From positions 1-64,000 of the forward strand of contig JAOARE010000020.1 of the NCBI GenBank assembly GCA_025210695.1: DNA of 64,000 nucleotides. The letters are read 5' to 3'. Origin of the DNA: Rickettsiales bacterium. Lineage in GTDB: Bacteria; Pseudomonadota; Alphaproteobacteria; Rickettsiales; CANDYO01. The notes beneath the pieces were generated by a model. That model did not search any database. It was not told the DNA's origin and was given only the letters and a program-made list of their open reading frames with translations. The position numbers were made by a program, and so were the translations under genes. Shown piece after piece: positions 36,329 to 45,892 of the stretch; position 1 is the stretch's first letter; every line of letters starts with the position of its first letter.

Positions 36329-37032
36329 AGTGGTCCTGTATAGCACTCCCATTTGGCGTTTTTGGCATTATTTTAGTGGGTTTACTAATAAACTTTCTTA
36401 TGAGTCTTGAAGTAAAAGCAGAGGATTTTGGTGTTTGGGGAGAATCTACAAAAATAGCTGAAGAAGGTTTTGAGGATCATATTGTTAAACAATTAGAGGC
36501 TTTAGGCGAAGATAAACTAAGAAGCCATCAAGAACTAATTAAGGATAAAATAGTGGCAAGCATAAAAAGACCAAGAGCGGTTGAGAATATTAGTAAAGCT
36601 TTGGATTATAGAGCAAGGTTATTTGATCCAGGCTTTGTAGTTGAAGAAAATATCTATGATCATAATAATCGACTGCTTTATCCAAGCGGGATGAGGGTTA
36701 ATCCTCTAGAAAAGAAAAAATTCGAGGAAATATGGATATTAATTGATGGTGATGATGGGGCTCAAGTAGAGTTTTCTAGAAATTATCATGAGCCAAATAC
36801 ATTAAATAATAAAATAAAGAAGATCATTTTAGTAAATGGAGCTCCTGGAGCTCAGGAAGATGGTAGTTTCTTATTCTTTGATCAGAAGGGAGAGATTAGC
36901 AAAAGATTAAATATAACTAAAGTTCCAAGTGTAATTAGACAATCTCCAAATGAGTCTCTGATTCTTATTGAAGAAATAGCTTTAGATGAAGAAGGGAAAG
37001 AAGTAAAGAATAGTGAAAGAGAGGAGGTCTAG
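36325..37032 (+). CDS. traW: Conjugal transfer protein TraW
   Basis: A protein of 235 residues with a signal peptide (ending near EVKA, residue 33). GVWGESTKIAEEGF at the mature start and the C-terminal region with KKIILVNGAP and KVPSVIRQ are typical of TraW. TraW acts in the periplasm with TrbC and TraU in pilus assembly. The start overlaps trbI by four bases. Confidence 0.9.
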   Translation: MKWSCIALPFGVFGIILVGLLINFLMSLEVKAEDFGVWGESTKIAEEGFEDHIVKQLEALGEDKLRSHQELIKDKIVASIKRPRAVENISKALDYRARLFDPGFVVEENIYDHNNRLLYPSGMRVNPLEKKKFEEIWILIDGDDGAQVEFSRNYHEPNTLNNKIKKIILVNGAPGAQEDGSFLFFDQKGEISKRLNITKVPSVIRQSPNESLILIEEIALDEEGKEVKNSEREEV

Positions 37033-37034
37033 AG

Positions 37035-38045
37035 GTGAGAAGACAACTTGGCTTATTCATCATTATTTTATTTGTTAGCCAAGCTTCTTTTGCTCAGACA
37101 AGTGCATGTGTTGGCAAATTTATAAATCCAATCACCGATATTTGCTGGAGCTGTATTTTTCCTATTTCTATTGGAGGTTCTAAAATTAAATCTGGTTCTA
37201 ATCGTCATGATACTAAAAATCCAAGTAATATTATTTGTGGATGCACAAAGAGCGGTATTCCACGTATTGGAATTACTATAGGCTTTTGGGAGCCAGTTCG
37301 CTTAATTGATGTTACTAGAAAACCTATGTGTTTAGTTAATATGGGTGGTGTTAGTTTAGGATATGATCGCTATCAAGGAGGACATAATAAATCTTATGAT
37401 GGTACTGAGAATAACCAGCATTCATTTTATCATACCCATTTATATGTTTATCCGGTGATTGGTTGGCTTAAGCTTATTACCGATCTTGGTTGTGTAACGA
37501 AGGGTGATACTATTGATTTAGCTTATATGAGTGAATTTGATCCTACCTATAAAAATGATGCTAATTTTTTAAATCCAGAGGTTTATTTATTTGCTAATCC
37601 AGTAGCACAGATGGCATGTAGCGCAGATTGTATTTCTGCTACTACTCATCTTCCTCAAGACCGATTATTTTGGTGTGCTGGATGTTTAGGCAGTATCTAT
37701 CCATTTTCTGGGAATGTTGCTTCGCATGTTGGAGGAGTACAAGCTTCTAGTTTACTTGCAACTAGAGCCTTAGCTAAATTACATAGAATAGGCTTATCTG
37801 GCAAGACTTCTACTAGTGACGGCAGTCTAAATGGTGAACTTTGCAGTAATAAATTAGCGCCAAAGATAATTAAGAGCCAATACCGTTTGCAAATGACTTA
37901 TCCAATTGCTGCAACTAAAGGACCGCTCACCTGCAATACACTAGGAATGAGTGATGCCTTATATAACTCAGGTAAAGAGTTTTCTTATAAAGGCGAAGAT
38001 TTTGGTTATTTAGTATGGAGGAAGAAAAATTGCTGTCTTCTATAA
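37035..38045 (+). CDS. traU: Conjugal transfer protein TraU
   Basis: A protein of 336 residues, close to F TraU (330). A signal peptide ends near SFAQ. The mature protein is Cys-rich (NPITDICWSCIFPI, IICGCTKS, FWCAGCLGS, KKNCC), as TraU is, requiring periplasmic disulfide formation. It is needed for DNA transfer and mating. The start codon is GTG at 37035, two bases after the traW stop. It overlaps trbC by 31 bases. Confidence 0.93.
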   Translation: MRRQLGLFIIILFVSQASFAQTSACVGKFINPITDICWSCIFPISIGGSKIKSGSNRHDTKNPSNIICGCTKSGIPRIGITIGFWEPVRLIDVTRKPMCLVNMGGVSLGYDRYQGGHNKSYDGTENNQHSFYHTHLYVYPVIGWLKLITDLGCVTKGDTIDLAYMSEFDPTYKNDANFLNPEVYLFANPVAQMACSADCISATTHLPQDRLFWCAGCLGSIYPFSGNVASHVGGVQASSLLATRALAKLHRIGLSGKTSTSDGSLNGELCSNKLAPKIIKSQYRLQMTYPIAATKGPLTCNTLGMSDALYNSGKEFSYKGEDFGYLVWRKKNCCLL

Positions 38046-38584
38046 CTAAACATTTAAAACTTAAAAGTTTAGGTGCACTTGTATTGAGTATGTTGCTTTG
38101 TTGTGGCTTAGTAATAAAAGCAGATGCTTCTTCTAATAACAATCAGCAAACAGATTTTAATAATATGTTTAAGAAAGGGGAAGAAGTAAATTTCTATATG
38201 TTTGCTTCATTTTCTTTAAGTGACGATCATTTAAGACAAATGATGGATTATGCCAAGACTTATAATGGAGTAATAGTCTTGAGAGGTATTGAGAATAATA
38301 GTTTTAAGAAGACGGGTGAACATATTCAAGCTCTAGCTAAAGAGGGAGAAGAGGCTGCAATCATTATAGATCCAACTTTATTTAAAGAATTCCAGGTTGT
38401 TCAAGTGCCAAGTTATGTTTTAGCTAGACGTGAAGAATGTCCAGTAGGAATTACTTGTAGAGCCTATTATGACAAAATAATAGGTAGTATAACTCCTAAA
38501 TATGCTTTAGAGAAATTTGCAGCACAAGGTGATTTGTCTAAGGAAGCGCAAGATTTATTGGAGGCACATGGTGACTCTAAATAG
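38015..38584 (+). CDS. trbC: TrbC-like periplasmic pilus-assembly protein (F-type)
   Basis: A protein of 189 residues with a signal-like hydrophobic segment (about 20-38). The mature region reads YMFASFSLSDDHLRQMMDYA and GVIVLRGIENNSF, the thioredoxin-like TrbC_Ftype domain. QVVQVPSYVLARR, with its cis-Pro-like VPS, also fits. In F, TrbC works with TraW, and some relatives carry a fused TrbC-TraW. The start lies inside the 3' end of traU. Confidence 0.88.
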   Translation: MEEEKLLSSITKHLKLKSLGALVLSMLLCCGLVIKADASSNNNQQTDFNNMFKKGEEVNFYMFASFSLSDDHLRQMMDYAKTYNGVIVLRGIENNSFKKTGEHIQALAKEGEEAAIIIDPTLFKEFQVVQVPSYVLARREECPVGITCRAYYDKIIGSITPKYALEKFAAQGDLSKEAQDLLEAHGDSK

Positions 38585-39707
38585 AATCGGATTAATTATT
38601 TGTTTATTGATTTTAGGACTATTTAATTCAGTTGCTTTTGCCGCAGCAGATTTTGATGATTCAATACCCTTATCAGAAGTCATTAGAGCAAGACATGAGA
38701 ATTCTAAAAACCTTGCTCAGGAGGAAAAGAGCACGGAAGAAATACCCGAGTTTTCAGAAATTAAAAAGAATGAGATAGCTCAAGAACTCAATGCTTCTTC
38801 TGCGGATGATTTAAAGAAAAAGGGAGCTAAGCTTCGTGATGAATATAGCCAGAAAGATCCCGATGGAATTATGGCAACAATGATAGAGGTTACTGATATT
38901 AAAAAAGTGACTGGAGATAATTGCAAGGGCTGTGAGAACTACGGTGAGCTCAAGATGTTTACAGACGCTGATTTATATATGCAGGACCCTATTAGTCAAA
39001 TGGACTTAATTAAATCTCAAGGTTGCCCAGAGGAAAATGAGAACCAAGGGTTTGTAAAACAAGATAATATTGAGAGTTTCACAGACATAATAGAAGAATT
39101 AAGGATATGTGAGCAGCCCAAAACAAAATTTAGTTGTACTAGGACTTTATCTCTTAGCTGTCCCAAAATTGGAGAAGCCAATTATGGAGGGATAGCAAAA
39201 GGCTCATTCTCTGGAGGGATGGGTTATAAAGCATCTGAAGGAGGAGCGTTAACTGTTGGTATTGATGCTTTGGGATATTATAAAGGAACCTGTGCTACAT
39301 TTGAGGAAACAGGAAGTTTCCGTATAGCTAAACTAGATTTAGTTTCAGTTTTTAAGTTAGTTCATATCAAATTTGATGACTATATAGAGGTAAAATTAAA
39401 TGGCCATATTGTCTATGTGGGTCCTAAAGGGGGAGATTATGTAACAGTACAGCAAGAAAATGGAGAAAATAAAGTTTATAATGGCCGGGAATATACTCCT
39501 TGTGAATTAAGTACTCATTGGAACAGTGAAGAAAATGTACCAAAAGTAAATATAGATTTAAAGCCTTACTTAAAGGAGGGAGAGAATATTATCCAAATAA
39601 AAATAGTAGTTTCAGGATCAGGAGAGGCTTGGTTAAAAATTGATGCTAAGCAGCAATATTGTAAGGATAATGCTTGGCAAGAAACATGGGTAGAGAGCTG
39701 TGAATAA
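38568..39707 (+). CDS. traN: TraN-like protein, N-terminal half as a separate gene
   Basis: About 379 residues from ATG 38568, behind GGAGG. A longer in-frame start at TTG 38517 would give no sensible signal peptide. The signal peptide ends near AFAAA. The mature part includes TGDNCKGCENYGEL and FSCTRTLSLSCPKIG. A beta-rich domain (KLNGHIVYVGP, HWNSEENVPKVNIDLKPYL) follows, seen in the middle of TraN adhesins. The protein ends at CKDNAWQETWVESCE where an unsplit TraN would continue. TraN is the outer-membrane mating-pair stabilisation adhesin. Confidence 0.8.
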   Translation: MVTLNRIGLIICLLILGLFNSVAFAAADFDDSIPLSEVIRARHENSKNLAQEEKSTEEIPEFSEIKKNEIAQELNASSADDLKKKGAKLRDEYSQKDPDGIMATMIEVTDIKKVTGDNCKGCENYGELKMFTDADLYMQDPISQMDLIKSQGCPEENENQGFVKQDNIESFTDIIEELRICEQPKTKFSCTRTLSLSCPKIGEANYGGIAKGSFSGGMGYKASEGGALTVGIDALGYYKGTCATFEETGSFRIAKLDLVSVFKLVHIKFDDYIEVKLNGHIVYVGPKGGDYVTVQQENGENKVYNGREYTPCELSTHWNSEENVPKVNIDLKPYLKEGENIIQIKIVVSGSGEAWLKIDAKQQYCKDNAWQETWVESCE

Positions 39708-40887
39708 TTTCGTTAGAACTATTTTAATATTACTGTGCTTTATGAATTTTGTCATAGCAGCTTCTGCAAGAGATTATGCTGAAGGAGAAGAAGTATATGC
39801 TGAGATGCTTACAGAGTTTATACCACAGGAGGTGAGTGCTGATGATATTTGTGTAGATGAAAGAGGCCACTGTCTAGAGGGGAAGGAAGAGAGGATTATT
39901 GATGGGATGGTGGTAGAGAGAGATTGTTGGAAATATGAATACATCAAGAACTGCAATAATGGTCCGAGTAAAAATAACTGCCCTAATATTCAGCAAGATG
40001 ATTTTAGTTTTCTCAAAGATATTTGTCTTAACGTAATTAAAGTAGGAGATAAAAGCCACTGTGTTAATATAAGAAAAGTGTTTTCTAAGCAGACTACTAA
40101 GACTGAATATATAAATAGAGGCAGAATTGTTATGGACCCAGATAACAAGAATGCGATCAGAAATGTATTATGTAATGCATTTTGTTTAGATGGGAAGTGT
40201 AGTTCAGCTTTTAAAGAATATGAGAAAGCTAATAATGAGATAGCCTCTAGCATTGCACAGCTAGAGATGCTTTCTAATATCCGAAAAGGTTTAGTTGATG
40301 AGAATAACCTTAAATTTGATGTTTTTGGATCCACTCCAAGAAAATGTCACGATAAAACAGCTGTTCATAGTAATTGCTGTGATGATTCAGGCTTCTTGAA
40401 GAAAACAGGTTTTGCTAGCTGTTCAGAGGATCAAAGGAATTTGGCTAGCGAGAGACGTGCTAATAAATGTGAAGATCTTGGTTATTATTGTGCAAGTAAA
40501 AGTAATGATATCACTAAAATAACGGGGAAATGCCTTAGAGAGAGTAGAACCTTTTGTTGTTTTCCTACCATTCTATCAAAGCTCATCAGACTTGGAGCAA
40601 GAGATCAATTAGGTAAAGGCTTTGGTAGTGCAGAGCACCCACAATGTGGTGGTTTAACTCTTGAACAAATAGAGAGCCTTGATTTTAGTTTAATAGACTT
40701 TCAGGAATTCTTTGATGCTGAAGTTCAGCCGATGATGAGAAGTTATAGCGCTGAAGATAACGAGGCCTTAGTTAAGAGATCGTTCCCAAGCGGATCTCAT
40801 AATACTGGTACTAATTCATTTTCTAATGGTGCTATGGAAGGCATAAATGAAAAAGTATTTCAAGATATAAAAGGTGAGGGGAGGTGA
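39700..40887 (+). CDS. traN: TraN-like protein, C-terminal half with its own signal peptide
   Basis: A protein of 395 residues starting at GTG 39700 and overlapping the preceding gene by eight bases. It has its own signal peptide (LILLCFMNFVIAASA). Many cysteines match the C-terminal part of TraN: ERDCWKYEYIKNC, DGKCSS, CCDDSGFLKKTGFASCS, and TFCCFPTILSKLI followed by GKGFG. With the preceding gene it makes up a TraN of about 775 residues. Because both halves are exported independently, this looks like true gene fission and not a simple frameshift. The two chains could reassemble through disulfides. Confidence 0.82.
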   Translation: MNNFVRTILILLCFMNFVIAASARDYAEGEEVYAEMLTEFIPQEVSADDICVDERGHCLEGKEERIIDGMVVERDCWKYEYIKNCNNGPSKNNCPNIQQDDFSFLKDICLNVIKVGDKSHCVNIRKVFSKQTTKTEYINRGRIVMDPDNKNAIRNVLCNAFCLDGKCSSAFKEYEKANNEIASSIAQLEMLSNIRKGLVDENNLKFDVFGSTPRKCHDKTAVHSNCCDDSGFLKKTGFASCSEDQRNLASERRANKCEDLGYYCASKSNDITKITGKCLRESRTFCCFPTILSKLIRLGARDQLGKGFGSAEHPQCGGLTLEQIESLDFSLIDFQEFFDAEVQPMMRSYSAEDNEALVKRSFPSGSHNTGTNSFSNGAMEGINEKVFQDIKGEGR

Positions 40888-40889
40888 TT

Positions 40890-41696
40890 ATGTATCAGAG
40901 ACTTCTCAACACATTAGTCTTAAGTGTGGTATTACTTTTATTAGAAGCTAATTCTGCTCTTGCAGGAAATAGATTCTATAATGATCGAGAAAGAGGTTGG
41001 TATTATAGAGAATGCATTAATTGTGAAGAGAAAGAAGAGCCTAATAAAACTAAGAAATCAGAAAAGTCTTTAAGTGAGGTGGACTCTAGGCAAGTGCTTG
41101 ATACTTTAGAATCAGTTCAAAAAGAGCTGCAGGTTAGACAAGCGAGATTTACTTTAGAGCCTACAGTAGAAAACGCTCGTGCATTCTTAGATTATCAACG
41201 CCTAATGTTTAATAACGGTACTAAAGCTGGTGAGGCAATGCAGTCTGCATTAATTAAATATCCGTATTTAGACTCGCGAATAGAGAATCCAATTCACAGT
41301 CAAGCAATTAGGGCTAAAGAGATAGAGCAAAATAAAGCAAATGATTTGAAAATTAAAGAATTTGCACAAGAGTTTCAGCTTTTATATTTCTTCAAACAGG
41401 ATTGTCCTTATTGCCATGAATTTTATCCTGTTCTAGAAAACATTAGGAACAACTATGGTTTTGAGATTGAGGCCATTAGCAGTGACGGTGCAAAGCATAG
41501 TGACTTCCCAACTAGGATTGATAATGGTTTATCGGCCAAGCTTAACATAACTACCTATCCAACAATTATTGCCTATAACAGTAAGAATGATATTTATCTT
41601 CCGGTATCACGTGGCTTTATGCCCGAGTCAGATTTTAAACTAAATATCCTACATGTTTATGCACATATAGTTAAGTTAGCAATGGAGGTAGAATGA
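40890..41696 (+). CDS. traF: Conjugal transfer protein TraF (thioredoxin-like)
   Basis: About 268 residues from ATG 40890, behind GGGGAGG. A signal peptide ends near SALA. The mature start RGWYYRECINC is typical of TraF. A C-terminal thioredoxin-like domain has an active-site-like CPYC (YFFKQDCPYCHEFYPVL) and a cis-Pro region (ITTYPTIIAY). F TraF has lost the CxxC, but this one retains it. It may therefore act as a disulfide oxidoreductase for the Cys-rich TraU, TraN and TraV (inference). Confidence 0.92.
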   Translation: MYQRLLNTLVLSVVLLLLEANSALAGNRFYNDRERGWYYRECINCEEKEEPNKTKKSEKSLSEVDSRQVLDTLESVQKELQVRQARFTLEPTVENARAFLDYQRLMFNNGTKAGEAMQSALIKYPYLDSRIENPIHSQAIRAKEIEQNKANDLKIKEFAQEFQLLYFFKQDCPYCHEFYPVLENIRNNYGFEIEAISSDGAKHSDFPTRIDNGLSAKLNITTYPTIIAYNSKNDIYLPVSRGFMPESDFKLNILHVYAHIVKLAMEVE

Positions 41697-43087
41697 GAAG
41701 TTATATAAATATAATTTATTTCCTGATGACTCTGGTATTACAATTGGGCACGCCAGTTTATGCTAGTACAGGTGGATTACTAGAGAATTCATTATCTAAG
41801 CTTGGGGTGATGTCTAACACTAATCGTCCAGGAGTTATAGATGACCAATTGGGTGGGTATATGACTGGTGGAAGTATACATACACGCAATAGTGTTTCAG
41901 ATGAAAATTTAATAAACGTTCAGCTACCTTCTTTGAAGATGGGTTGTGGAGGTATTGATCTACATACGGGGGGTTTAGGTTATATTAATAGCTCAAATCT
42001 AGAAAAACTAATGAAGAATATAGGAAGTTCTGCAGTTTCCTATGGTGCTATGCTAACTGTTAAGACTATTTCCCCTCAAGTAGCTGATGTGTTATCACAA
42101 TTAGAGTCTATGGCAAGATTCTTAAATTCTCAAAATATAAATTCATGTCAGATGGGTGCTTTAATAGCATCTGGAGCTTTTCCTAAAACTGCTGCTTCTC
42201 AGGAGTTAGCCTGTAATGCTAAGGGTATGGGAGATAACATGGTTGGCAATTACTTTAGTTCTAGGTCCTCATGTTCTTCTACTGATAAAGCTACAGCTAA
42301 TAGAAATGAATATAAAGGTATATTGGGTACAGAATTTAATTTAGTGTGGCATGCCTTAAGAAAAATGAATCCTAATATGAGTCAGGAAATAATAGAAGAT
42401 TTAATGAGTCTTAGCGGCACTTTAATTTCTAAGCCCAATGATGATGGTGGAGGGGGAATTATCATTATGCATAGAAACTCTCTTATTAAGGACTCTAAGT
42501 TATTGGAGGCTAAGCTTTATGGTGCAGACAACGATAATATTACTGTTTATGAATGTAAAAACAACGACGATAATAAATGTATTAATTTAAAAACAAAACA
42601 ACAACCAATGACTAGGGAGCAGTCATATTTAGTTCAGACTAAGAAGATTATCTCTAGTATTGCAGATAAATTAATGAAAGAAACCGTTGGGAATTCGGTT
42701 ACTCTTACTGATGATGAAAAACACTTAGTTCAGACTTCATCGGTACCAATTATTAGTATTATAAGTTTAGAAACAGCTTTAAAAGGTAACGGGATTTCTT
42801 TGGCGACTGAAGAATATGCTGAGCTGGTGGCTTTTGATTATTTAATTAGTTACTTAGATTCGATGTTAGATGAGGTGTATAAAGCTTTGGCTAGTTTAGA
42901 ATATAGTCAAATGGATAGCGAAAATATTAAAAGTTTTAAAGAAGAGATTCGTTACATTAAAGGCTATTTAATTTCAGAAAGGCAAGGGGCCTTTGAGCGT
43001 ATGAACACCCTGTTATCAGTTAAGCAAAGATTCTTACAGGTTCAACAGATGGTTAAAACAACTTTTGCAGAATATCGCAATAATTAG
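41693..43087 (+). CDS. traH: Conjugal transfer protein TraH
   Basis: A protein of 464 residues, close to F TraH (458). A signal peptide ends near VYAS. The typical mature motifs LPSLKMGCGGIDLHTGGLGYI and a long C-terminal coiled-coil region are present. TraH is a periplasmic/outer-membrane-associated pilus-assembly protein acting with TraF, TraU and TrbI. It overlaps the traF stop. Confidence 0.93.
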   Translation: MRSYINIIYFLMTLVLQLGTPVYASTGGLLENSLSKLGVMSNTNRPGVIDDQLGGYMTGGSIHTRNSVSDENLINVQLPSLKMGCGGIDLHTGGLGYINSSNLEKLMKNIGSSAVSYGAMLTVKTISPQVADVLSQLESMARFLNSQNINSCQMGALIASGAFPKTAASQELACNAKGMGDNMVGNYFSSRSSCSSTDKATANRNEYKGILGTEFNLVWHALRKMNPNMSQEIIEDLMSLSGTLISKPNDDGGGGIIIMHRNSLIKDSKLLEAKLYGADNDNITVYECKNNDDNKCINLKTKQQPMTREQSYLVQTKKIISSIADKLMKETVGNSVTLTDDEKHLVQTSSVPIISIISLETALKGNGISLATEEYAELVAFDYLISYLDSMLDEVYKALASLEYSQMDSENIKSFKEEIRYIKGYLISERQGAFERMNTLLSVKQRFLQVQQMVKTTFAEYRNN

Positions 43088-43112
43088 GCAAGAAGAGTAG
43101 GAGAGACTGGTT

Positions 43113-45878
43113 ATGGATAATATTATTTATAGTTACGGTGGAGGCGAAGCTTTATTTAAAGTCTTAAGTGGTATTGCAAGGATTTATAATAGCGATATAA
43201 GTAAAGACTTTATATATATGATGACCTTTGTAGGTATGACGTGGGCGGCTTTCCAGGGAGCTATTCAAAATATCTTTACTCCGAAGTTAAGTTGGGTAGC
43301 AAAATATGCGCTAATTACCTCACTCTTTATTACTCCTACGGCAAGTTTAGTAGTAACTGATGTGGTTTATAAAACTAGGAAAAAGATAGATGATCTACCA
43401 ATTGGTTTAGTTCTGCCTGCCTCTGTATTTAGTGGGATTGGCTATTCAATTACAGAAAGTTTTGATCAGGCATTTTCTGATATTGGTGATCATTTAGCTT
43501 ATACTAAATATGGCCAGAACTTTGGTGCATCATTAATCAGTCAAGCAAGAAACTTTAAAATACAAGATGCTGTTTTTAGGGAGAATATAGAAGGATTTAT
43601 AGATAATTGTATAATCTATGACGTTATGGTAGGGAGTAAATATAGTGCAAGTGATTTAAGAGATTCAACGAATATTTGGGGATTAGTATCTAAAAACGCT
43701 TCGAGCATTCGAATGTTTAATTATCGTGGAAAAAATAAAGAAGATGGAAGAAAACTAGTTACATGTAGAGATGGAGTAAAGCTACTCGAGGATTACTGGA
43801 AAACAGACATTGATAAATTAGCAGATAGATATGGAAGCAGTATTTTTGGTAGATATGGAGCTAAGGCGACTCAGTCAATGGAAAATAGCCATACACAAAC
43901 TTTAAGTAAAGCATTTGAAAGTAATATTGCAGCAGTAACCCAGCTATATAGTAAGAATAGCAATGCTACATTTACCTTAAAGCAAATCATGATGATTAAT
44001 GCCATGGCAGATATTCCTATGAGTTATGGAGCGGTTAAAGCAAAGCAACAACAGCAAGAATCATGGCTAATATCAGGGCAGTTAGCTAGAGAAATTCTTC
44101 CAACATTACACGCGGTGTTTGCCGCATTAATATATGCGTCGTTTATTCTAATTATTGGAATGTTGGTTCTGCCTAATGGGTTTAGAACTTTAGGGAATTA
44201 TTTTGGTTTACTCATTTGGATAGAGACTTGGCCACCGTTATTTGCAGTACTCAATTTACTAACAAATGTTTCAGCTAAAACATTTGGTGGTGATTTTAGT
44301 ACAATTACTATGAATAACGCTTCGCAGATTATTAGTCATAATAATAACATCTCTGTGGTTGCAAGTGGGATGATGATGGTATTGCCTTACTTGTCATATA
44401 ATTTGCTCAAAGGTGGTGCTGGACAGTTTGTTCACTTAGCTAACCAAGTTATGGGTAGTAGTCAAGGCGCTGTTATGGCAGCAAGTAGTGAAGTTACTTC
44501 AGGCAATAGAAGCTTAGACAATGTTTCAATGTCAAATGGGCAATGGCATAATAATTCAGGCTTTAAAACTGATATGAATACTTCATTTAGATCAGGGCAT
44601 CAAGAGCATCAACTCTCTGATGGAATGTTAGTTAAACGCACAGCTAGTGGAGTGGAAATATTACATTCAGGTCCTGGTATAACAGAGTCTGTAGGTGCAG
44701 ATTCAATGCATATGTCGAAGAGTAATAGTACCCAAGATCATCAATCTTTAAGTAAAGAAATTGCTGACTTGAAAACAAAAGAAGTAAATTATTCAAAATT
44801 AGAACAAAAAGGAATTAAAGAGTCAGCTGAGTATGTACAAAGAATGGCGGCTGGTGAATTAAGTGGGGTAAATTATAATTATGACAAAACCACAGCTTCA
44901 GGAAAAGTACTGCATGATGCAATAGAGGAGCAGAAGCAAATTCAAATGCATCATGGATATTCTCATAATCAATCCACCTCTAAGGGATTTGGAGTAAAGC
45001 TTGGAGCAGAAGCCTCAATGGGTAGTGGTGGTAATAGTGAAGAAAGTGTTCCATCAGGGCTATTAAGTAAGATTCCAGGAGGAAAAGTAAGCGCCTCTCT
45101 AGGAGGTGATTTAAGTTATAATGGAAGCCTTAATCATATTAATGATCAGTCTTTAAGTGAAAATAAAGGATCAGGAACTAATATGAATGTGAGTGAACAA
45201 GCTGAACATATTGCTAGAGCTGCCAAATCTATGTCTTATGGAGAAACACAACACGAAGAGAAGTCATTAGGAGATTCGCTCATAGGTACGTATGACGAGA
45301 TGACAGAACTAAGAAGATCTATTTCTGCGCGCCATGAAGAGATAGATAGACATCAAAGCTCTCAAGAGAACATACGAGGTACTAGCTATACTGAAAATAG
45401 GGATACTTATCCAGAGAGGCTAGATTATTTTGCGAATAAAAGAGATCAAGATGGATTTAAAATTGGTAAAGTTAGTGCGGCCAGGATAATTAGGGATAAA
45501 GGGCCTCAATATGAGGCTCTGGACCAAGAATATATCAGCAAGCATTTACCTACTCAGAGAATGTTAAATTATAATTCTAACTTTGATAAATTGGTGAAAG
45601 ATAACATTCCTGATGTAGATCTAAAAGAAGGTTATAATAATGTAAAATCTAAAGGAAAAGAGGTAATGGGAGATGATGCCAAGATAAACAAACAAGCAGA
45701 AATAGAATATCAACAAGAATCTATGAATAACGTTGCAAATATTGGTATAGCAGAGGACAGAATTTTAGAATCAGGGAATGTTAGACAAGACGAGGTTAAT
45801 AGGTCTGAAGGGAAAAAAGGCTTTATGAGCGAGAAGTTTGGTGTAAATAAAGATATGAATGAAAAATTCAAAGATTAA
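43113..45878 (+). CDS. traG: Conjugal transfer protein TraG
   Basis: A protein of 921 residues, comparable to F TraG (938). The N-terminal half has several membrane helices (YSYGGGEALFKVLSGIARIY; ALIYASFILIIGMLVL; LLIWIETWPPLFAVLNLLT), typical of the TraG_N domain for pilus assembly. The C-terminal half is a large soluble, Ser/Gly-rich and charged domain that in F functions in mating-pair stabilisation and entry exclusion. It ends at the junction with a minus-strand membrane gene. Confidence 0.93.
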   Translation: MDNIIYSYGGGEALFKVLSGIARIYNSDISKDFIYMMTFVGMTWAAFQGAIQNIFTPKLSWVAKYALITSLFITPTASLVVTDVVYKTRKKIDDLPIGLVLPASVFSGIGYSITESFDQAFSDIGDHLAYTKYGQNFGASLISQARNFKIQDAVFRENIEGFIDNCIIYDVMVGSKYSASDLRDSTNIWGLVSKNASSIRMFNYRGKNKEDGRKLVTCRDGVKLLEDYWKTDIDKLADRYGSSIFGRYGAKATQSMENSHTQTLSKAFESNIAAVTQLYSKNSNATFTLKQIMMINAMADIPMSYGAVKAKQQQQESWLISGQLAREILPTLHAVFAALIYASFILIIGMLVLPNGFRTLGNYFGLLIWIETWPPLFAVLNLLTNVSAKTFGGDFSTITMNNASQIISHNNNISVVASGMMMVLPYLSYNLLKGGAGQFVHLANQVMGSSQGAVMAASSEVTSGNRSLDNVSMSNGQWHNNSGFKTDMNTSFRSGHQEHQLSDGMLVKRTASGVEILHSGPGITESVGADSMHMSKSNSTQDHQSLSKEIADLKTKEVNYSKLEQKGIKESAEYVQRMAAGELSGVNYNYDKTTASGKVLHDAIEEQKQIQMHHGYSHNQSTSKGFGVKLGAEASMGSGGNSEESVPSGLLSKIPGGKVSASLGGDLSYNGSLNHINDQSLSENKGSGTNMNVSEQAEHIARAAKSMSYGETQHEEKSLGDSLIGTYDEMTELRRSISARHEEIDRHQSSQENIRGTSYTENRDTYPERLDYFANKRDQDGFKIGKVSAARIIRDKGPQYEALDQEYISKHLPTQRMLNYNSNFDKLVKDNIPDVDLKEGYNNVKSKGKEVMGDDAKINKQAEIEYQQESMNNVANIGIAEDRILESGNVRQDEVNRSEGKKGFMSEKFGVNKDMNEKFKD

Positions 45879-45892
45879 GAGGTTTTGTAATA

